A stretch of 64,000 nucleotides of DNA, from contig JAHHHM010000002.1 in NCBI GenBank assembly GCA_019359355.1, forward strand, positions 124,001 to 188,000. Direction: 5' to 3'. Positions 43,791-52,418 of the stretch are shown here, one piece after another. The position numbers and the translations under genes were made by a program. Source of the stretch: Microcoleus vaginatus WJT46-NPBG5 (GTDB taxonomy: Bacteria > Cyanobacteriota > Cyanobacteriia > Cyanobacteriales > Oscillatoriaceae). The stretch's first letter is position 1. The number at the start of each line of letters is the position of its first letter. The notes under the pieces are model-generated. The model was given only the letters and a program-made list of their open reading frames with translations, was not told the origin of the DNA and made no database searches.

Positions 43791-44426
43791 TTATTGAGTT
43801 GCACTATTAACCGTCATCGAAAGCCATTTGGGATAGCCATAAGAACTGGTAGTTTGAACCGGCAGCCCACTATAAGTTTTAGCCACCCACTTAACCACTT
43901 CATGCAGGGTAGCTATCATGTTTTTGTCTTCTCCAAACGCTTCAAAAGCCAGACTCCACCACGCCTCACCATTAACGTTCAACTGGGTAAGTTCAACCGT
44001 GCAGCCCTGGTTGATGTTTGCATTCACCGGCACTGAAATTATAGATTCATCCGCTAAAACTTGATACTGACGCTGCGTTCGGCTTTTTTTTACCCTCACC
44101 CACTCGCCAGTTTCCATCGGTACTGCGGCTATCAAACTTTGTGCCGGTGGCGCTTCACAAATCCACTTCAACCATTTTTCAGCCTTACCTTCCCCCGCAT
44201 TTCCAAAACTCAATTCACCTAATTCTGCTTGTCGCCATTTAACTTCCAAACGCTCCTCTCTGAGTTTGATATTTAAATACTCACAGCCAGCAGCGTAGAA
44301 ATATAAATCCTCACGTTCTTCTGGCGGTTCCAAATCTTCGCCGGCACCTTCCGATTGGAACCAATTTATCATTTTCTCTGGTAGTATTCCCTGATAAAAC
44401 CAGCGCAATTCAGCAGTTGCGAACAT
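43791..44426 (-). CDS. Hypothetical protein, possible CYTH-like fold
   Basis: A 211-residue protein with no sure family. It starts FATAELRWFYQGILPEKMINW and continues with alternating strands rich in E/K/R (L-N-I-K-L-R-E-E-R-L-E-V-K-W-R), then E-W-V-R-V-K-K-S-R-T-Q-R-Q-Y. Repeated pairs of charged residues on strands recall the tunnel of CYTH/triphosphatase folds, but the ExExK box is not clear. The codon use is like its neighbours. It stands alone on the minus strand between two hairpins. Function unknown. Confidence 0.65.
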   Translation of the reverse strand: MFATAELRWFYQGILPEKMINWFQSEGAGEDLEPPEEREDLYFYAAGCEYLNIKLREERLEVKWRQAELGELSFGNAGEGKAEKWLKWICEAPPAQSLIAAVPMETGEWVRVKKSRTQRQYQVLADESIISVPVNANINQGCTVELTQLNVNGEAWWSLAFEAFGEDKNMIATLHEVVKWVAKTYSGLPVQTTSSYGYPKWLSMTVNSATQ

Positions 44427-44481
44427 ATTGCCAAAGTAGATTAATCGCTTCTAGACCAGAAATCTTAAACACAATTAAATG

Positions 44482-44546
44482 TCCGCCTCACAGATAATTT
44501 ATCTGTGTTAATCTGTGGTTTTACATTCAGATGAGGCGGATTTTTT
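44482..44546. terminator. TCCGCCTCA/TGAGGCGGA hairpin with T-run
   Basis: TCCGCCTCA (44482-44490) pairs with TGAGGCGGA (44532-44540), followed on the plus strand by TTTTTT. A CAGATAA/ATCTG stem is nested in the loop. The neighbouring genes are both on the minus strand, so this probably ends the phytochelatin synthase transcript, even though the T-run is on the other strand. Confidence 0.5.
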
Positions 44547-44571
44547 GCAGAAAAATTTTCAGAAAAATGAT

Positions 44572-45321
44572 TTAACGAGGACTCACTAAGAGAAAGCCTC
44601 GCGTTTTACCTGAATCCGAATCTGTCGTATTCATTGCCTTCCAAAGTTCAGCGGTTGTCACCCAAACCGGCGGGTATTTGTAACGTGACACATCCAAAAT
44701 TAAAAAGCGATCACTCTGTTCGTTATAAGCCGCCAGAGGAGAAATATGCCCCCCTTTTTCTTGCCCAATATCACTTCGCAAGTAGTTAACTAAAACAAAA
44801 TTTCCGGGTTCTTGTAAATTTTTCACAGCTTGAGTCCGAAACTCCTCCAAACTGCTATCGCTGGTGTAGTGAGTCTCCGCTGTGACAGGATAGCTTTCTA
44901 ACAACTGTCCCAACTGCCCCAGCGTCATACCCTGACGTGAGACAACTTCAGGCGTAACTACTTTCCGGGTTTGTTCGTTAAAAAAGTTGTTTTGGGTAAA
45001 CATCCGGAAAGAGCCAAATTCAGGTGCCTCCGGTGCCGGCACAGATAAGGCATTCAGCACCATGACACTGCTGGCGACGCCGCAGTAAGCCAAGTTATCT
45101 TGAGTGACAAACTGCATACTCAAAGGCCAGTAGTCCTGTCGGGCTTTGCTGTCCATTAACAGCTTTTCTCCCTCTGCTGAGTTGAGGTTAATCAGGTTAC
45201 TGGGCACCGGCAGCGTTTGGGCAAGTGCGCCACCGCCGGTGAGGCAAAGTCCCAGAATAAATGCTTGTAGCGGTTGGCGGATGAACTTCAATCTAGCAAT
45301 CTTGCTCGCACTGGGATTCAT
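44572..45321 (-). CDS. Phytochelatin synthase family protein
   Basis: A 249-residue papain-fold enzyme of the bacterial phytochelatin synthase type, close in size to the Nostoc enzyme. The catalytic triad is Cys80 (A-Y-C-G-V-A-S-S), His192 (G-G-H-I-S-P-L) and Asp210 (L-I-L-D-V-S-R-Y-K-Y-P-P-V-W); the spacing matches the known enzymes. Bacterial members mainly cleave glutathione to gamma-Glu-Cys and make few or no phytochelatins. The N-terminus has a hydrophobic stretch ending A-L-A-Q, a likely signal peptide, so it may work in the periplasm. The C-terminal metal-sensing domain of plant enzymes is absent. Confidence 0.92.
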   Translation of the reverse strand: MNPSASKIARLKFIRQPLQAFILGLCLTGGGALAQTLPVPSNLINLNSAEGEKLLMDSKARQDYWPLSMQFVTQDNLAYCGVASSVMVLNALSVPAPEAPEFGSFRMFTQNNFFNEQTRKVVTPEVVSRQGMTLGQLGQLLESYPVTAETHYTSDSSLEEFRTQAVKNLQEPGNFVLVNYLRSDIGQEKGGHISPLAAYNEQSDRFLILDVSRYKYPPVWVTTAELWKAMNTTDSDSGKTRGFLLVSPR

Positions 45322-45958
45322 ATAGTGTTCCTTATCGCCGCTGCGTTGAAGCGCAAAGGCTTACAAATAATTGGGTTGGTTGAATTATAGAGATAATTTA
45401 TCCGTGAAGCTACTGATTTTTTTCTTTGCCGGCAAAAACCATGCTGTCACTGTAAAACAACTCTTGAGCCGGCGAGTGTTGGGTTCCAGGCGTGAGCTTA
45501 ACAATAAAAAATTATCTTTACAAGACTTATTAGGTGAGCGGTTAAAAATTATGCCCGGAACAATCTTTGGCAACTGTGAATGAAAAGAGTGTGCTGCCCC
45601 CAAAGGTTTTGCGGGGACAATCACAGCTTACTATCAGGAGCCTACTATGACGCAAAGATGTGAACTTGAAAAACCTTCAATCGCCCAGCGCTCTGCTCGC
45701 ACGCTTCATTTGAGCGGATTTTCATTAAATAAATTTTTTAGAAGTTAGTGCGACGTTCAAAGGTGGAACTATACACAAGGAGTGCATCTCATTTAGCTAA
45801 CAGCTGGCAGATAAAGAAGGGCCGATTTTAGAAAGCGCCCTCATCCTTGTAAATATTTTTTCTCTCAAAGTACGCCAGCATTCCACCTAGAACGCGAGTC
45901 GCCTCTTCTAGCAAATTCAATTGACTCTTAATGCTGTTTCACACAATAAGCTAACTTC
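45322..45958. other. 637-base intergenic region
   Basis: No clear gene. A 33-codon frame with a good ribosome site is listed separately at 45647. The rest is AT-rich and must hold the divergent promoters of the phytochelatin synthase (minus) and the M23 peptidase (plus). Confidence 0.45.
45647..45748 (+). CDS. Possible 33-residue small protein
   Basis: ATG at 45647 follows AGGAG (45636-45640) with six bases between, ideal for initiation, and the frame ends at TAG 45748. The product is basic and mixed, starting MTQRCELEKPSIAQRSARTL. No domain is known. It may also be a chance frame; only the ribosome site supports it. Confidence 0.28.
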   Translation: MTQRCELEKPSIAQRSARTLHLSGFSLNKFFRS

Positions 45959-46954
45959 ATGCATCTCCGCTTTGTTGCCATTAGCACACTTGCTGTCCTT
46001 GCCGCCCAGCAGTTAATCTGCAATACCAGCACCAGTCAGAGCGCCGCAGCCCAGACGCCGGTAGACTCAAGCAGCCAGGTTGCCACTCCCCACAAGTCGA
46101 ACTCTGCTTTTAAAACCCGAATCACCCAGACACAAACAGCCGCTGATTCGAGGTATAACTCAATTAATCAAGCCGAACCCACTGTAGTGTTTGCCACCGG
46201 CACAGAAACTGCCACTCAAATCACTCATACAGCAGAAGGGGCGGCAATTTTACTGCCGGTGACTCAACCGCAAACCTCATCACCGGCACCCCAGTTGGCT
46301 TCACAGTCCGGAAATAGCCGCCAACAAAGAGTTCCAGTTGAGCGAGTGCGCCCAGCACCCGTAAATTCCCAGCCGCCTGCTGCTGCCTCGGCAAATAAAG
46401 CCACAACCAAGGCCGGCAGAATTAATACTCGTCTTGATAGCTTGAGAGATAATATTCAAACCTATCGCTCTAATAATGGCGCTGAATTGCCGCCCCTCTC
46501 TGCCCCAGATACCTATTTGCCAAACTCTCCTGTGCAGGGATATATCTGGCCGGCTCAAGGGGAGTTAAGTTCAGGCTATGGCTGGCGCTGGGGACGGATG
46601 CACAACGGCATTGATATTGCCGGCCCAATTGGAACGCCGATCCTTGCTGCCGCTGCCGGAGTTGTGACCTATGCCGCTTGGGATGAAGGCGGTTATGGCA
46701 ATCTGGTTGAAATTCAGCATCCGGATGGAAGTATCACGCGCTACGCCCACAATGACCGGATTTGGGTACGTGCCGGTCAGCGAGTGCAGCAAGGTCAGCA
46801 AATCTCTGAGATGGGCAGCACCGGCTACAGCACCGGCCCTCACTTGCACTTTGAACTGCGTGTAGCCGGTCAAGGCGCTGTTGATCCTATCGCTTATCTC
46901 GGTAATTCTCATGCTTACAATTCCTCACAAACACGGAGCAATCGAGCGTGGTAA
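45959..46954 (+). CDS. M23 family (LytM-type) metallopeptidase
   Basis: A 331-residue exported peptidase cutting peptidoglycan cross-links. It has a signal peptide (about residues 1-33, ending A-A-A-Q-T), a long low-complexity linker rich in Ser/Thr/Gln/Pro to about 190, then the LytM/M23 domain: S-S-G-Y-G-W-R-W-G-R-M-H-N-G-I-D-I-A near 207 with the HxxxD metal site and H-L-H-F-E-L near 300. Both zinc motifs are intact, so it should be active rather than a regulatory EnvC-type protein. A stem-loop terminator follows. Confidence 0.92.
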   Translation: MHLRFVAISTLAVLAAQQLICNTSTSQSAAAQTPVDSSSQVATPHKSNSAFKTRITQTQTAADSRYNSINQAEPTVVFATGTETATQITHTAEGAAILLPVTQPQTSSPAPQLASQSGNSRQQRVPVERVRPAPVNSQPPAAASANKATTKAGRINTRLDSLRDNIQTYRSNNGAELPPLSAPDTYLPNSPVQGYIWPAQGELSSGYGWRWGRMHNGIDIAGPIGTPILAAAAGVVTYAAWDEGGYGNLVEIQHPDGSITRYAHNDRIWVRAGQRVQQGQQISEMGSTGYSTGPHLHFELRVAGQGAVDPIAYLGNSHAYNSSQTRSNRAW

Positions 46955-46977
46955 TCCCTATTTTTTCTAATTAAACC

Positions 46978-47030
46978 AAAAATCAAAATTTCAAGGCAAA
47001 AGAACTCATTTATTTCTTTTGCCTTTTTTG
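46978..47030 (+). terminator. Intrinsic terminator after the M23 gene
   Basis: AAGGCAAAAG (46993-47002) pairs exactly with CTTTTGCCTT, followed by a T-run; the flanks AATCAAAA and TTTTGATT extend the stem. It lies about 40 bases past the stop of the M23 gene. Confidence 0.78.
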
Positions 47031-47274
47031 ATTTTGTAAAAGCAGTTTGCAAGCAGTTTTAAAAGTTCATTTTGCTATAGGGTAATCTTAAATAGGGTTT
47101 AAATTTTTTAGAACAGAATGCTTGCGAAACAAGCTTTTCAGGCTAATTTTCATTAGCAAATTATTTAGATTTTATAGAAATTTTGCCGGAGAGAGCAATC
47201 TGAAATCGGTTGTAATAGCTCTAGCCGGCAAGATGTCCGCACTACTACTTTTTTAAATAGATGGACAAGCCTGT

Positions 47275-47424
47275 ATGGAAGCCGGCCTTGATCGCTTCGC
47301 CTCTACAGAACTTAAACAAATTACTTTGCGACATGAGGGCCGGCGCAACCAGCAGCTAGCACAGGAAGTAGAAATTCTGGAATTTGGCCCCGTGGGTGGG
47401 ATTGCTGCATCTTTCCCAGACTAG
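47275..47424 (+). CDS. Possible 49-residue small protein or gene remnant
   Basis: A 50-codon frame with ATG at 47275 and TAG at 47422. The product begins MEAGLDRFASTELKQITLRH and has a balanced composition like a globular protein. No ribosome site is obvious and the frame is closed 7 codons upstream. It may be a remnant or a small gene upstream of the 47479 gene. Confidence 0.3.
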   Translation: MEAGLDRFASTELKQITLRHEGRRNQQLAQEVEILEFGPVGGIAASFPD

Positions 47425-47478
47425 GTTAAACTGGCTAAAAAGGTCTGGTCTGTCAGTGCACTATTCGTGCTGCTAGCG

Positions 47479-49569
47479 ATGGAATACTGGGAATTTCTGA
47501 TCCAAAAAGAAGGCGATCGCGCTTGGCTGCCCCTCGAATCTCCCGATGTGGAAATTTTAGAAGGCCGGTATCGGGTTGTGGCTCGTTCTGAGCGTGCGAA
47601 TGAGACGGTGGAAATTCGCGTGACTCATGATTGCACCGATGAAGTCCCGCCAAAACGACGAGTTCAAAAGCGTTCGCGCCGCACTAGCGCTGAAGGATTG
47701 GTCGTGGTTATTCCCTTTACGCGCCTAAAACCGGGGTTGTGGGAGTTGCGATGCACCGGCGGCGATGTCATGTCCGATCTGATGGGGAGTAGCTGGCAGC
47801 AATCTGTCAAGCTGGAAGTGTTGCCCATTGATGCCGAAGATGCTGCGCCTCTAGAGTCGAATGAGCCGGCATTGTCAGAAAGTGCGGATCTCCCAGAAGT
47901 GCCGGCAACACTTATAGAGGATATTGAGCCGACACCCCCAGAACCAACCGTCCCCCAACCGATTGTTTCCCCTCTGCGATTAGTGCCGGTGAAGCTGGCG
48001 GCGCAGAAGCTGCAGTCAGTGAGCAACAATTCTGAGGAAGAGTCCGACAATTCCAGGGATTTACCCGATGAGCCGGCAGCCACTACAGGAAGCCGGCAAC
48101 CGCTACAGCTAAGCCTGAACCGAACCACCTATATGGTGCGTCAGGGGCAACCGCTGACTGTATCTGGGCGCGTTGAGGTTGCCGATGGCGTTACGGATGC
48201 GCTTCCCTTGAGATCGGCAGAAGTGCTGATTCAACTGCGCGATCCTCAAAGTTCGCAGTTAGTGTTGAGTGTGCGGCAATCACTGCCTCAAATTCAGCCG
48301 CCGGTGCCATTTGCCTACGCCCTAGAAATTCCGGTGGAGAGCGATACCCGTCTGATTTTGGGGCAAATTAGTGTTTATGATGGCAGTCCCGATGCGCTAG
48401 ACACGAAATCTTTTACAATTACAGCCGATGTCGAGGACTTGCTGGGTGCGATCTCGGAAGAGTTAAGCGACCAAGATGTTGTGGATCTATCGGAATACCC
48501 TTACCCGAAGCACCACATCGAAGCGCTTCACCAGTCTTTCACAGAACTGGTTGACACGATGCAAAACCCTCAGCCGGTTCAGTTTCAACCTTCAACAGAT
48601 CGGGTGTTACCCCCCCTGCTGCATAAACCTGAAGCGGGCAAGACTGTCTCGAAACCGCTGGATTTGCCGACTTTTTCCCGTCCAAACCCGCCTAATAGCA
48701 AGGTGGTGCCGATCAACCGCAGCCAAAAAGGCGTAGAGGCACCGGCTGAAACCAGCGAAACTCCAGAGGAAACGCTGCCGGCGGAAACACAGCCTAATTT
48801 AGAAGTCTTACCCAACCAAGCAGAAGCGGAAACGGCGGAGGTTGAACCGCCTGAAATGTCGGTTGTAGAACAACCACGGGCAGCCGCACCCTCATCGCCG
48901 GTGGATGCGGCTTTTAAATCATTGAAGCTGCCAGAACGCTTCTGGACGCGGCTCAATGCTTTGGCCAATGATGAGGAGTTGTCAGAATGGCTGAAAACAG
49001 AAGTATCCTCTTTTCAAGAAGGAGAGCCTAGTGAGGAGAGTGGGATTGAGCCGGTAGAATCGCCTCCTCAGACGGTTTCTGAGTGGGAAGCGCGAGAAAT
49101 TGTGGTCGATGATGAACCGCTAGAACCGGCACGTCCCTCTAATCTCAGGCGTTTGCGAAGCATTGAACCCCCTGCGGCTGAAGAGGCAAATCCGGCTTTG
49201 TTGCCTGAAGATGAGCCGGTTCCCGCGCCGGTTTTAGAAGTGCCTAAAGAGAATTTACTGGCAGGCCGGCCGGTTAAAGTGGCAGTGAGACTGCCTGAAA
49301 TTGTGCCCCGCATTTATGTCAAGGTTTGGCTACAAGACCGGCAAGCGCGTTCCGTACTCGATGGCCCTTACTGGTTGACGGAATTTTCCAGCAGCATCTG
49401 GGGCGAGTTAGAAGCAACCGTTGAATTAGCGGTTCCCTATGGCAGTTTAGACGTTCAGGTGGAAGCGGTGGCAATGGAAATGCAGACTCAGCGGGAAAGC
49501 CGTAAAGTCAGCGTTGAGCGCCGCGTTGTCCCTCCAGCGCCTCCGTCCCTGCCATTAGAGAATGAGTAG
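47479..49569 (+). CDS. Large hypothetical protein with Pro/Glu-rich linkers
   Basis: A 696-residue protein starting MEYWEFLIQKEGDRAWLPLE. Three beta-rich parts are seen: about 1-115 (L-K-P-G-L-W-E-L-R-C), about 215-330, an Ig-like part with the pattern Y-M-V-R-Q-G-Q-P-L-T-V-S-G-R-V-E-V, and about 590-690 with V-K-V-A-V-R-L-P. They are joined by long Pro/Glu/Ala-rich linkers. There is no signal peptide or membrane helix. This architecture recalls other large cyanobacterial proteins of unknown function. I do not recognise a family. ATG 47479 is preferred over GTG 47467. Confidence 0.75.
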   Translation: MEYWEFLIQKEGDRAWLPLESPDVEILEGRYRVVARSERANETVEIRVTHDCTDEVPPKRRVQKRSRRTSAEGLVVVIPFTRLKPGLWELRCTGGDVMSDLMGSSWQQSVKLEVLPIDAEDAAPLESNEPALSESADLPEVPATLIEDIEPTPPEPTVPQPIVSPLRLVPVKLAAQKLQSVSNNSEEESDNSRDLPDEPAATTGSRQPLQLSLNRTTYMVRQGQPLTVSGRVEVADGVTDALPLRSAEVLIQLRDPQSSQLVLSVRQSLPQIQPPVPFAYALEIPVESDTRLILGQISVYDGSPDALDTKSFTITADVEDLLGAISEELSDQDVVDLSEYPYPKHHIEALHQSFTELVDTMQNPQPVQFQPSTDRVLPPLLHKPEAGKTVSKPLDLPTFSRPNPPNSKVVPINRSQKGVEAPAETSETPEETLPAETQPNLEVLPNQAEAETAEVEPPEMSVVEQPRAAAPSSPVDAAFKSLKLPERFWTRLNALANDEELSEWLKTEVSSFQEGEPSEESGIEPVESPPQTVSEWEAREIVVDDEPLEPARPSNLRRLRSIEPPAAEEANPALLPEDEPVPAPVLEVPKENLLAGRPVKVAVRLPEIVPRIYVKVWLQDRQARSVLDGPYWLTEFSSSIWGELEATVELAVPYGSLDVQVEAVAMEMQTQRESRKVSVERRVVPPAPPSLPLENE

Positions 49570-49987
49570 TGAAGGCAGATGCTCCTGAAAAAGCTCTAAA
49601 AGTCACAGCAACTATGACCTGAAACAAAGTACAAGAATCTGATCTAAAATCAGCTTTCTTAGTAACTAGAAGATTCTAGAAGTTCTATATTTTGTTGAAT
49701 TCCTAGATGGGAACAAAAAGCGTCTAATTGTGCAACTCTTGGAAGATGATATTCTTCGTTAGGCCGGCGATAATTTATGAGGAGCATCTCTTTTTCACTG
49801 GTAAACGCAGCTGAGTGCTTAATTATGGTAGCTTAGTGTCGCTCTGTTGATTTTCAAAATTAAACAGAGTGGCATTTTAAATAGCGATCACAGCATTATT
49901 TTAAAATTATGGCTAGGTTTAATGTGTAGCTACATAATTGCCTGATAAGCAAGTAACTTTCACAAATCAAAGGACAAATCAAACACA
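49570..49987. other. 418-base AT-rich gap before the defence gene
   Basis: No intact gene. A 30-codon stretch, 49670-49762, reads as a plausible protein end (K-I-L-E-V-L-Y-F-V-E-F-L, then L-I-V-Q-L-L-E-D-D-I-L-R) with a stop directly upstream; it may be the relic of an antitoxin-like gene. The region is clearly more AT-rich than the flanking genes. Confidence 0.35.
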
Positions 49988-51649
49988 ATGGAAGCCGCGC
50001 CAGCCAAAGTTATTCAGTATTTCAACGGCGAAAAACAGAATCTCATTCCTCTTTTTCAGCGTCCTTATACCTGGACTGAAGACAATTGGAAGACACTCTG
50101 GGACGATCTGATGATGCAGTATGACATGGGCGACACTGGAACCCATTTTATGGGCGCGATTGTCTCAGTCCCAGCACGCAGCGTACCTGTAGGAGTCAGT
50201 AAGTATCTCATTATTGATGGACAGCAGCGCCTTACAACTGTGTCTTTACTTCTGTGCGTTCTGCGCGATTGTCTTGATTCCAATTCAGCCTCACGCATAC
50301 AGGAAGTTTACCTGACCAATCGCTTCCGCGAACCGGAGGACACCTTAAAGTTTGTGCCAACGCAAGCAGATCGAGATGTGTATCGCGCCATCGCCCTCGA
50401 CCGCCAGGTTCCAGAAAATAATAAAGATGTTCGGATGGCTGCTGCCTACCACTTTTTCAAGGACAAATTGCATAAAGGCACTGACGTTAACGACGATCCC
50501 GTAGATATTGGCAAAGTGTTAATCACCCTAGAGCAATGTCTCCAAGTTGTAATGATTAATCTTGGTGACGATGACGATCCGTATTTAATTTTTGAGAGCC
50601 TAAATTTTAAGGGTGAACCACTTACCCAAGCTGACTTAGTGAGAAATTATTTATTGATGCGCTTCCGCCACTCAATTTCTACTGATGGAGAGCAGGAACG
50701 GATTCACTCAAAATATTGGATTCCACTTGAGAAGATGCTTAAATCATATCTCACTGAATTCCTTCGCCACTACACAATGAAGGATGGGGATGATATTAAG
50801 CAGGGTGGTATTTATGCGGCTATAAAGGCGAAATTGAAAAACATGGAATCAACGGAAGCCGTCGAAGCAGAGGCTCAGTCTATGCTAAGGTTCGGCAAAT
50901 TTTACGCTAGATTTCTCTTCCCAGATCAAGAAGAAACAACGAGCATTCGTGAGTGCTTGGAGAATATCAACGAACTTCAAGTAACGACCTCCTATCCTCT
51001 ATTACTCCGTCTATTTGATGCTCGTCAGACTGGGCATCTCAGCGACGTTGAATTGGAGAAATGCCTTAGATTAATCGAGTCCTTTGTCGTTCGGCGGGCT
51101 GTTTGCAAAATCCCGACTAACTCGTTGAACAAACTGTTTATTCAATTGGCTAAAAACTTCCCGGAGGCGGATCATACCAAATGGTTGCACCGTTCTTTAT
51201 CATCATCGCGTCGTTTTCCCAAAGATGCTGAGTTTGACACAGCCTTTATGAACCAACCACAATATGGAAGTAGAACAACTCGTTTTATCCTTTGCCGTCT
51301 TGAAAAATCTTTTAACCACAAAGAAAGTGTGGATCTTTCAAAGGCAACAATAGAACACATTATGCCTCAAACACTGAATCAGGCATGGAAAGATGAGTTA
51401 GGTGCAGAGGCAGAGCAAGTTCATAATACTATGGTTGATACCTTTGGAAATTTGACTTTAACTGGCTACAATTCAGAGTTAAGTAATCTTCCATTTTCCG
51501 AGAAGAAAGCTAAACTCGAAAATACACATATCGAGCTAAATCGTTGGATTCTTCAGCAAGGGAATTGGCGGGCAGCAGAGATTGAGGAGCGAGCAAAAAG
51601 TTTGCTAGTTAGAGCTAATGATATTTGGCTGAGTCCCTTAGATATATGA
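49988..51649 (+). CDS. DUF262/DUF1524 (GmrSD-like) type IV restriction protein
   Basis: A 553-residue protein with the two domains of GmrSD-type modification-dependent restriction enzymes fused in one chain. The N-terminal DUF262 part has P-L-F-Q-R-P-Y-T-W (about residues 18-26) and I-I-D-G-Q-Q-R-L-T-T (about 76-85), the nucleotide-dependent NTPase site; the C-terminal DUF1524 part has I-E-H-I-M-P-Q (about 454-460) and F-G-N-L-T-L-T-G-Y-N-S, an HNH-type nuclease core. Family members cut phage DNA with modified bases. It sits alone between AT-rich gaps with no methylase, fitting a stand-alone defence gene acquired by transfer. The CCGG motif is much rarer here than in neighbouring genes. Confidence 0.88.
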   Translation: MEAAPAKVIQYFNGEKQNLIPLFQRPYTWTEDNWKTLWDDLMMQYDMGDTGTHFMGAIVSVPARSVPVGVSKYLIIDGQQRLTTVSLLLCVLRDCLDSNSASRIQEVYLTNRFREPEDTLKFVPTQADRDVYRAIALDRQVPENNKDVRMAAAYHFFKDKLHKGTDVNDDPVDIGKVLITLEQCLQVVMINLGDDDDPYLIFESLNFKGEPLTQADLVRNYLLMRFRHSISTDGEQERIHSKYWIPLEKMLKSYLTEFLRHYTMKDGDDIKQGGIYAAIKAKLKNMESTEAVEAEAQSMLRFGKFYARFLFPDQEETTSIRECLENINELQVTTSYPLLLRLFDARQTGHLSDVELEKCLRLIESFVVRRAVCKIPTNSLNKLFIQLAKNFPEADHTKWLHRSLSSSRRFPKDAEFDTAFMNQPQYGSRTTRFILCRLEKSFNHKESVDLSKATIEHIMPQTLNQAWKDELGAEAEQVHNTMVDTFGNLTLTGYNSELSNLPFSEKKAKLENTHIELNRWILQQGNWRAAEIEERAKSLLVRANDIWLSPLDI

Positions 51650-52141
51650 TTTTTGATTAAAACCATCATCATCCAGTAAAAAAGCATTAAAACAACACTG
51701 TACTGTTGCAGTAGATGGCCGAACTTTTTTAGTGGAGATACAAAGGTTACTCGCAGCAGATGAACAGTACCGTTAAACCCCTAGATTAATCACCCAGCCA
51801 TGTATCCTGACACCTCATATACCCATATAGGTGTAGAGGAATCGTTGTAGCGGGCAAGATGCCGGCACTCCAAGCCTATCAAGCAGATGATGATTGACAA
51901 ATTACAGAGAACTGCGAGATCACTAATTACCCAGAGCCAAAAATCTGCCCAAAAAATATAAAATTTGAAATTTGCATCATCCAATTTGGGATGCAATTAT
52001 TCTACGCCGACTTGTAATCCTAGGTGGGTGCGAGGTCAGCGCTTGAGTGCTTCAGATCGGTTTATCACTAAAGATGGATGAGCCGGCACCGGCTATTTGC
52101 TAAATTGCTGGTGGCTATAAACTAAAAGAACCTCTCAAACT
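51650..52141. other. 492-base gap after the defence gene
   Basis: No gene is supported. A 68-codon minus-strand frame at 51790-51996 lacks a ribosome site and composition like real genes. The gap is AT-rich on the left and regains CCGG motifs on the right, suggesting the border of an inserted segment. Confidence 0.45.
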
Positions 52142-52396
52142 ATGGCATCACCCACACCCCTTCAGGGTCTTGAGCTGATTGACTGCGCGAAAGCAAATGC
52201 CGCTCAGGGAATCGAAACTGCCGCGCACCTATGTGGTTACGGTACGGATCTCAACACGTTTAAGCGAGAATTGAAGCAAGCTTGCCAGAATATCGGTGTC
52301 AAAATTGAAGAGTTAAGCGATTTAATCACCGATCAGCAGATCGTCAGAGAAGCCGGTGGCATTGAGGTTGCGCCCGATACGCCGGGAGAGCTTTAA
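52142..52396 (+). CDS. Small hypothetical protein
   Basis: An 84-residue, mostly helical protein beginning MASPTPLQGLELIDCAKANA, with a two-helix core (T-F-K-R-E-L-K-Q-A-C-Q-N-I-G-V-K-I-E-E-L) and an acidic C-terminal tail. Codon use and composition are normal. Similar small proteins seem common in cyanobacteria but no function is known. It converges with the next gene, 22 bases between the stops. Confidence 0.65.
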   Translation: MASPTPLQGLELIDCAKANAAQGIETAAHLCGYGTDLNTFKRELKQACQNIGVKIEELSDLITDQQIVREAGGIEVAPDTPGEL

Positions 52397-52418
52397 AATT
52401 GATGTTTGGGTTCTACGT

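Noticed and set aside
45371-45583. 70-codon plus-strand frame
   Set aside because: No proper start or ribosome site, and an odd Lys/Arg/Leu composition.
51790-51996. 68-codon minus-strand frame after the defence gene
   Set aside because: No ribosome site; the Trp/Phe/Ile-rich product is typical of AT-rich non-coding DNA.
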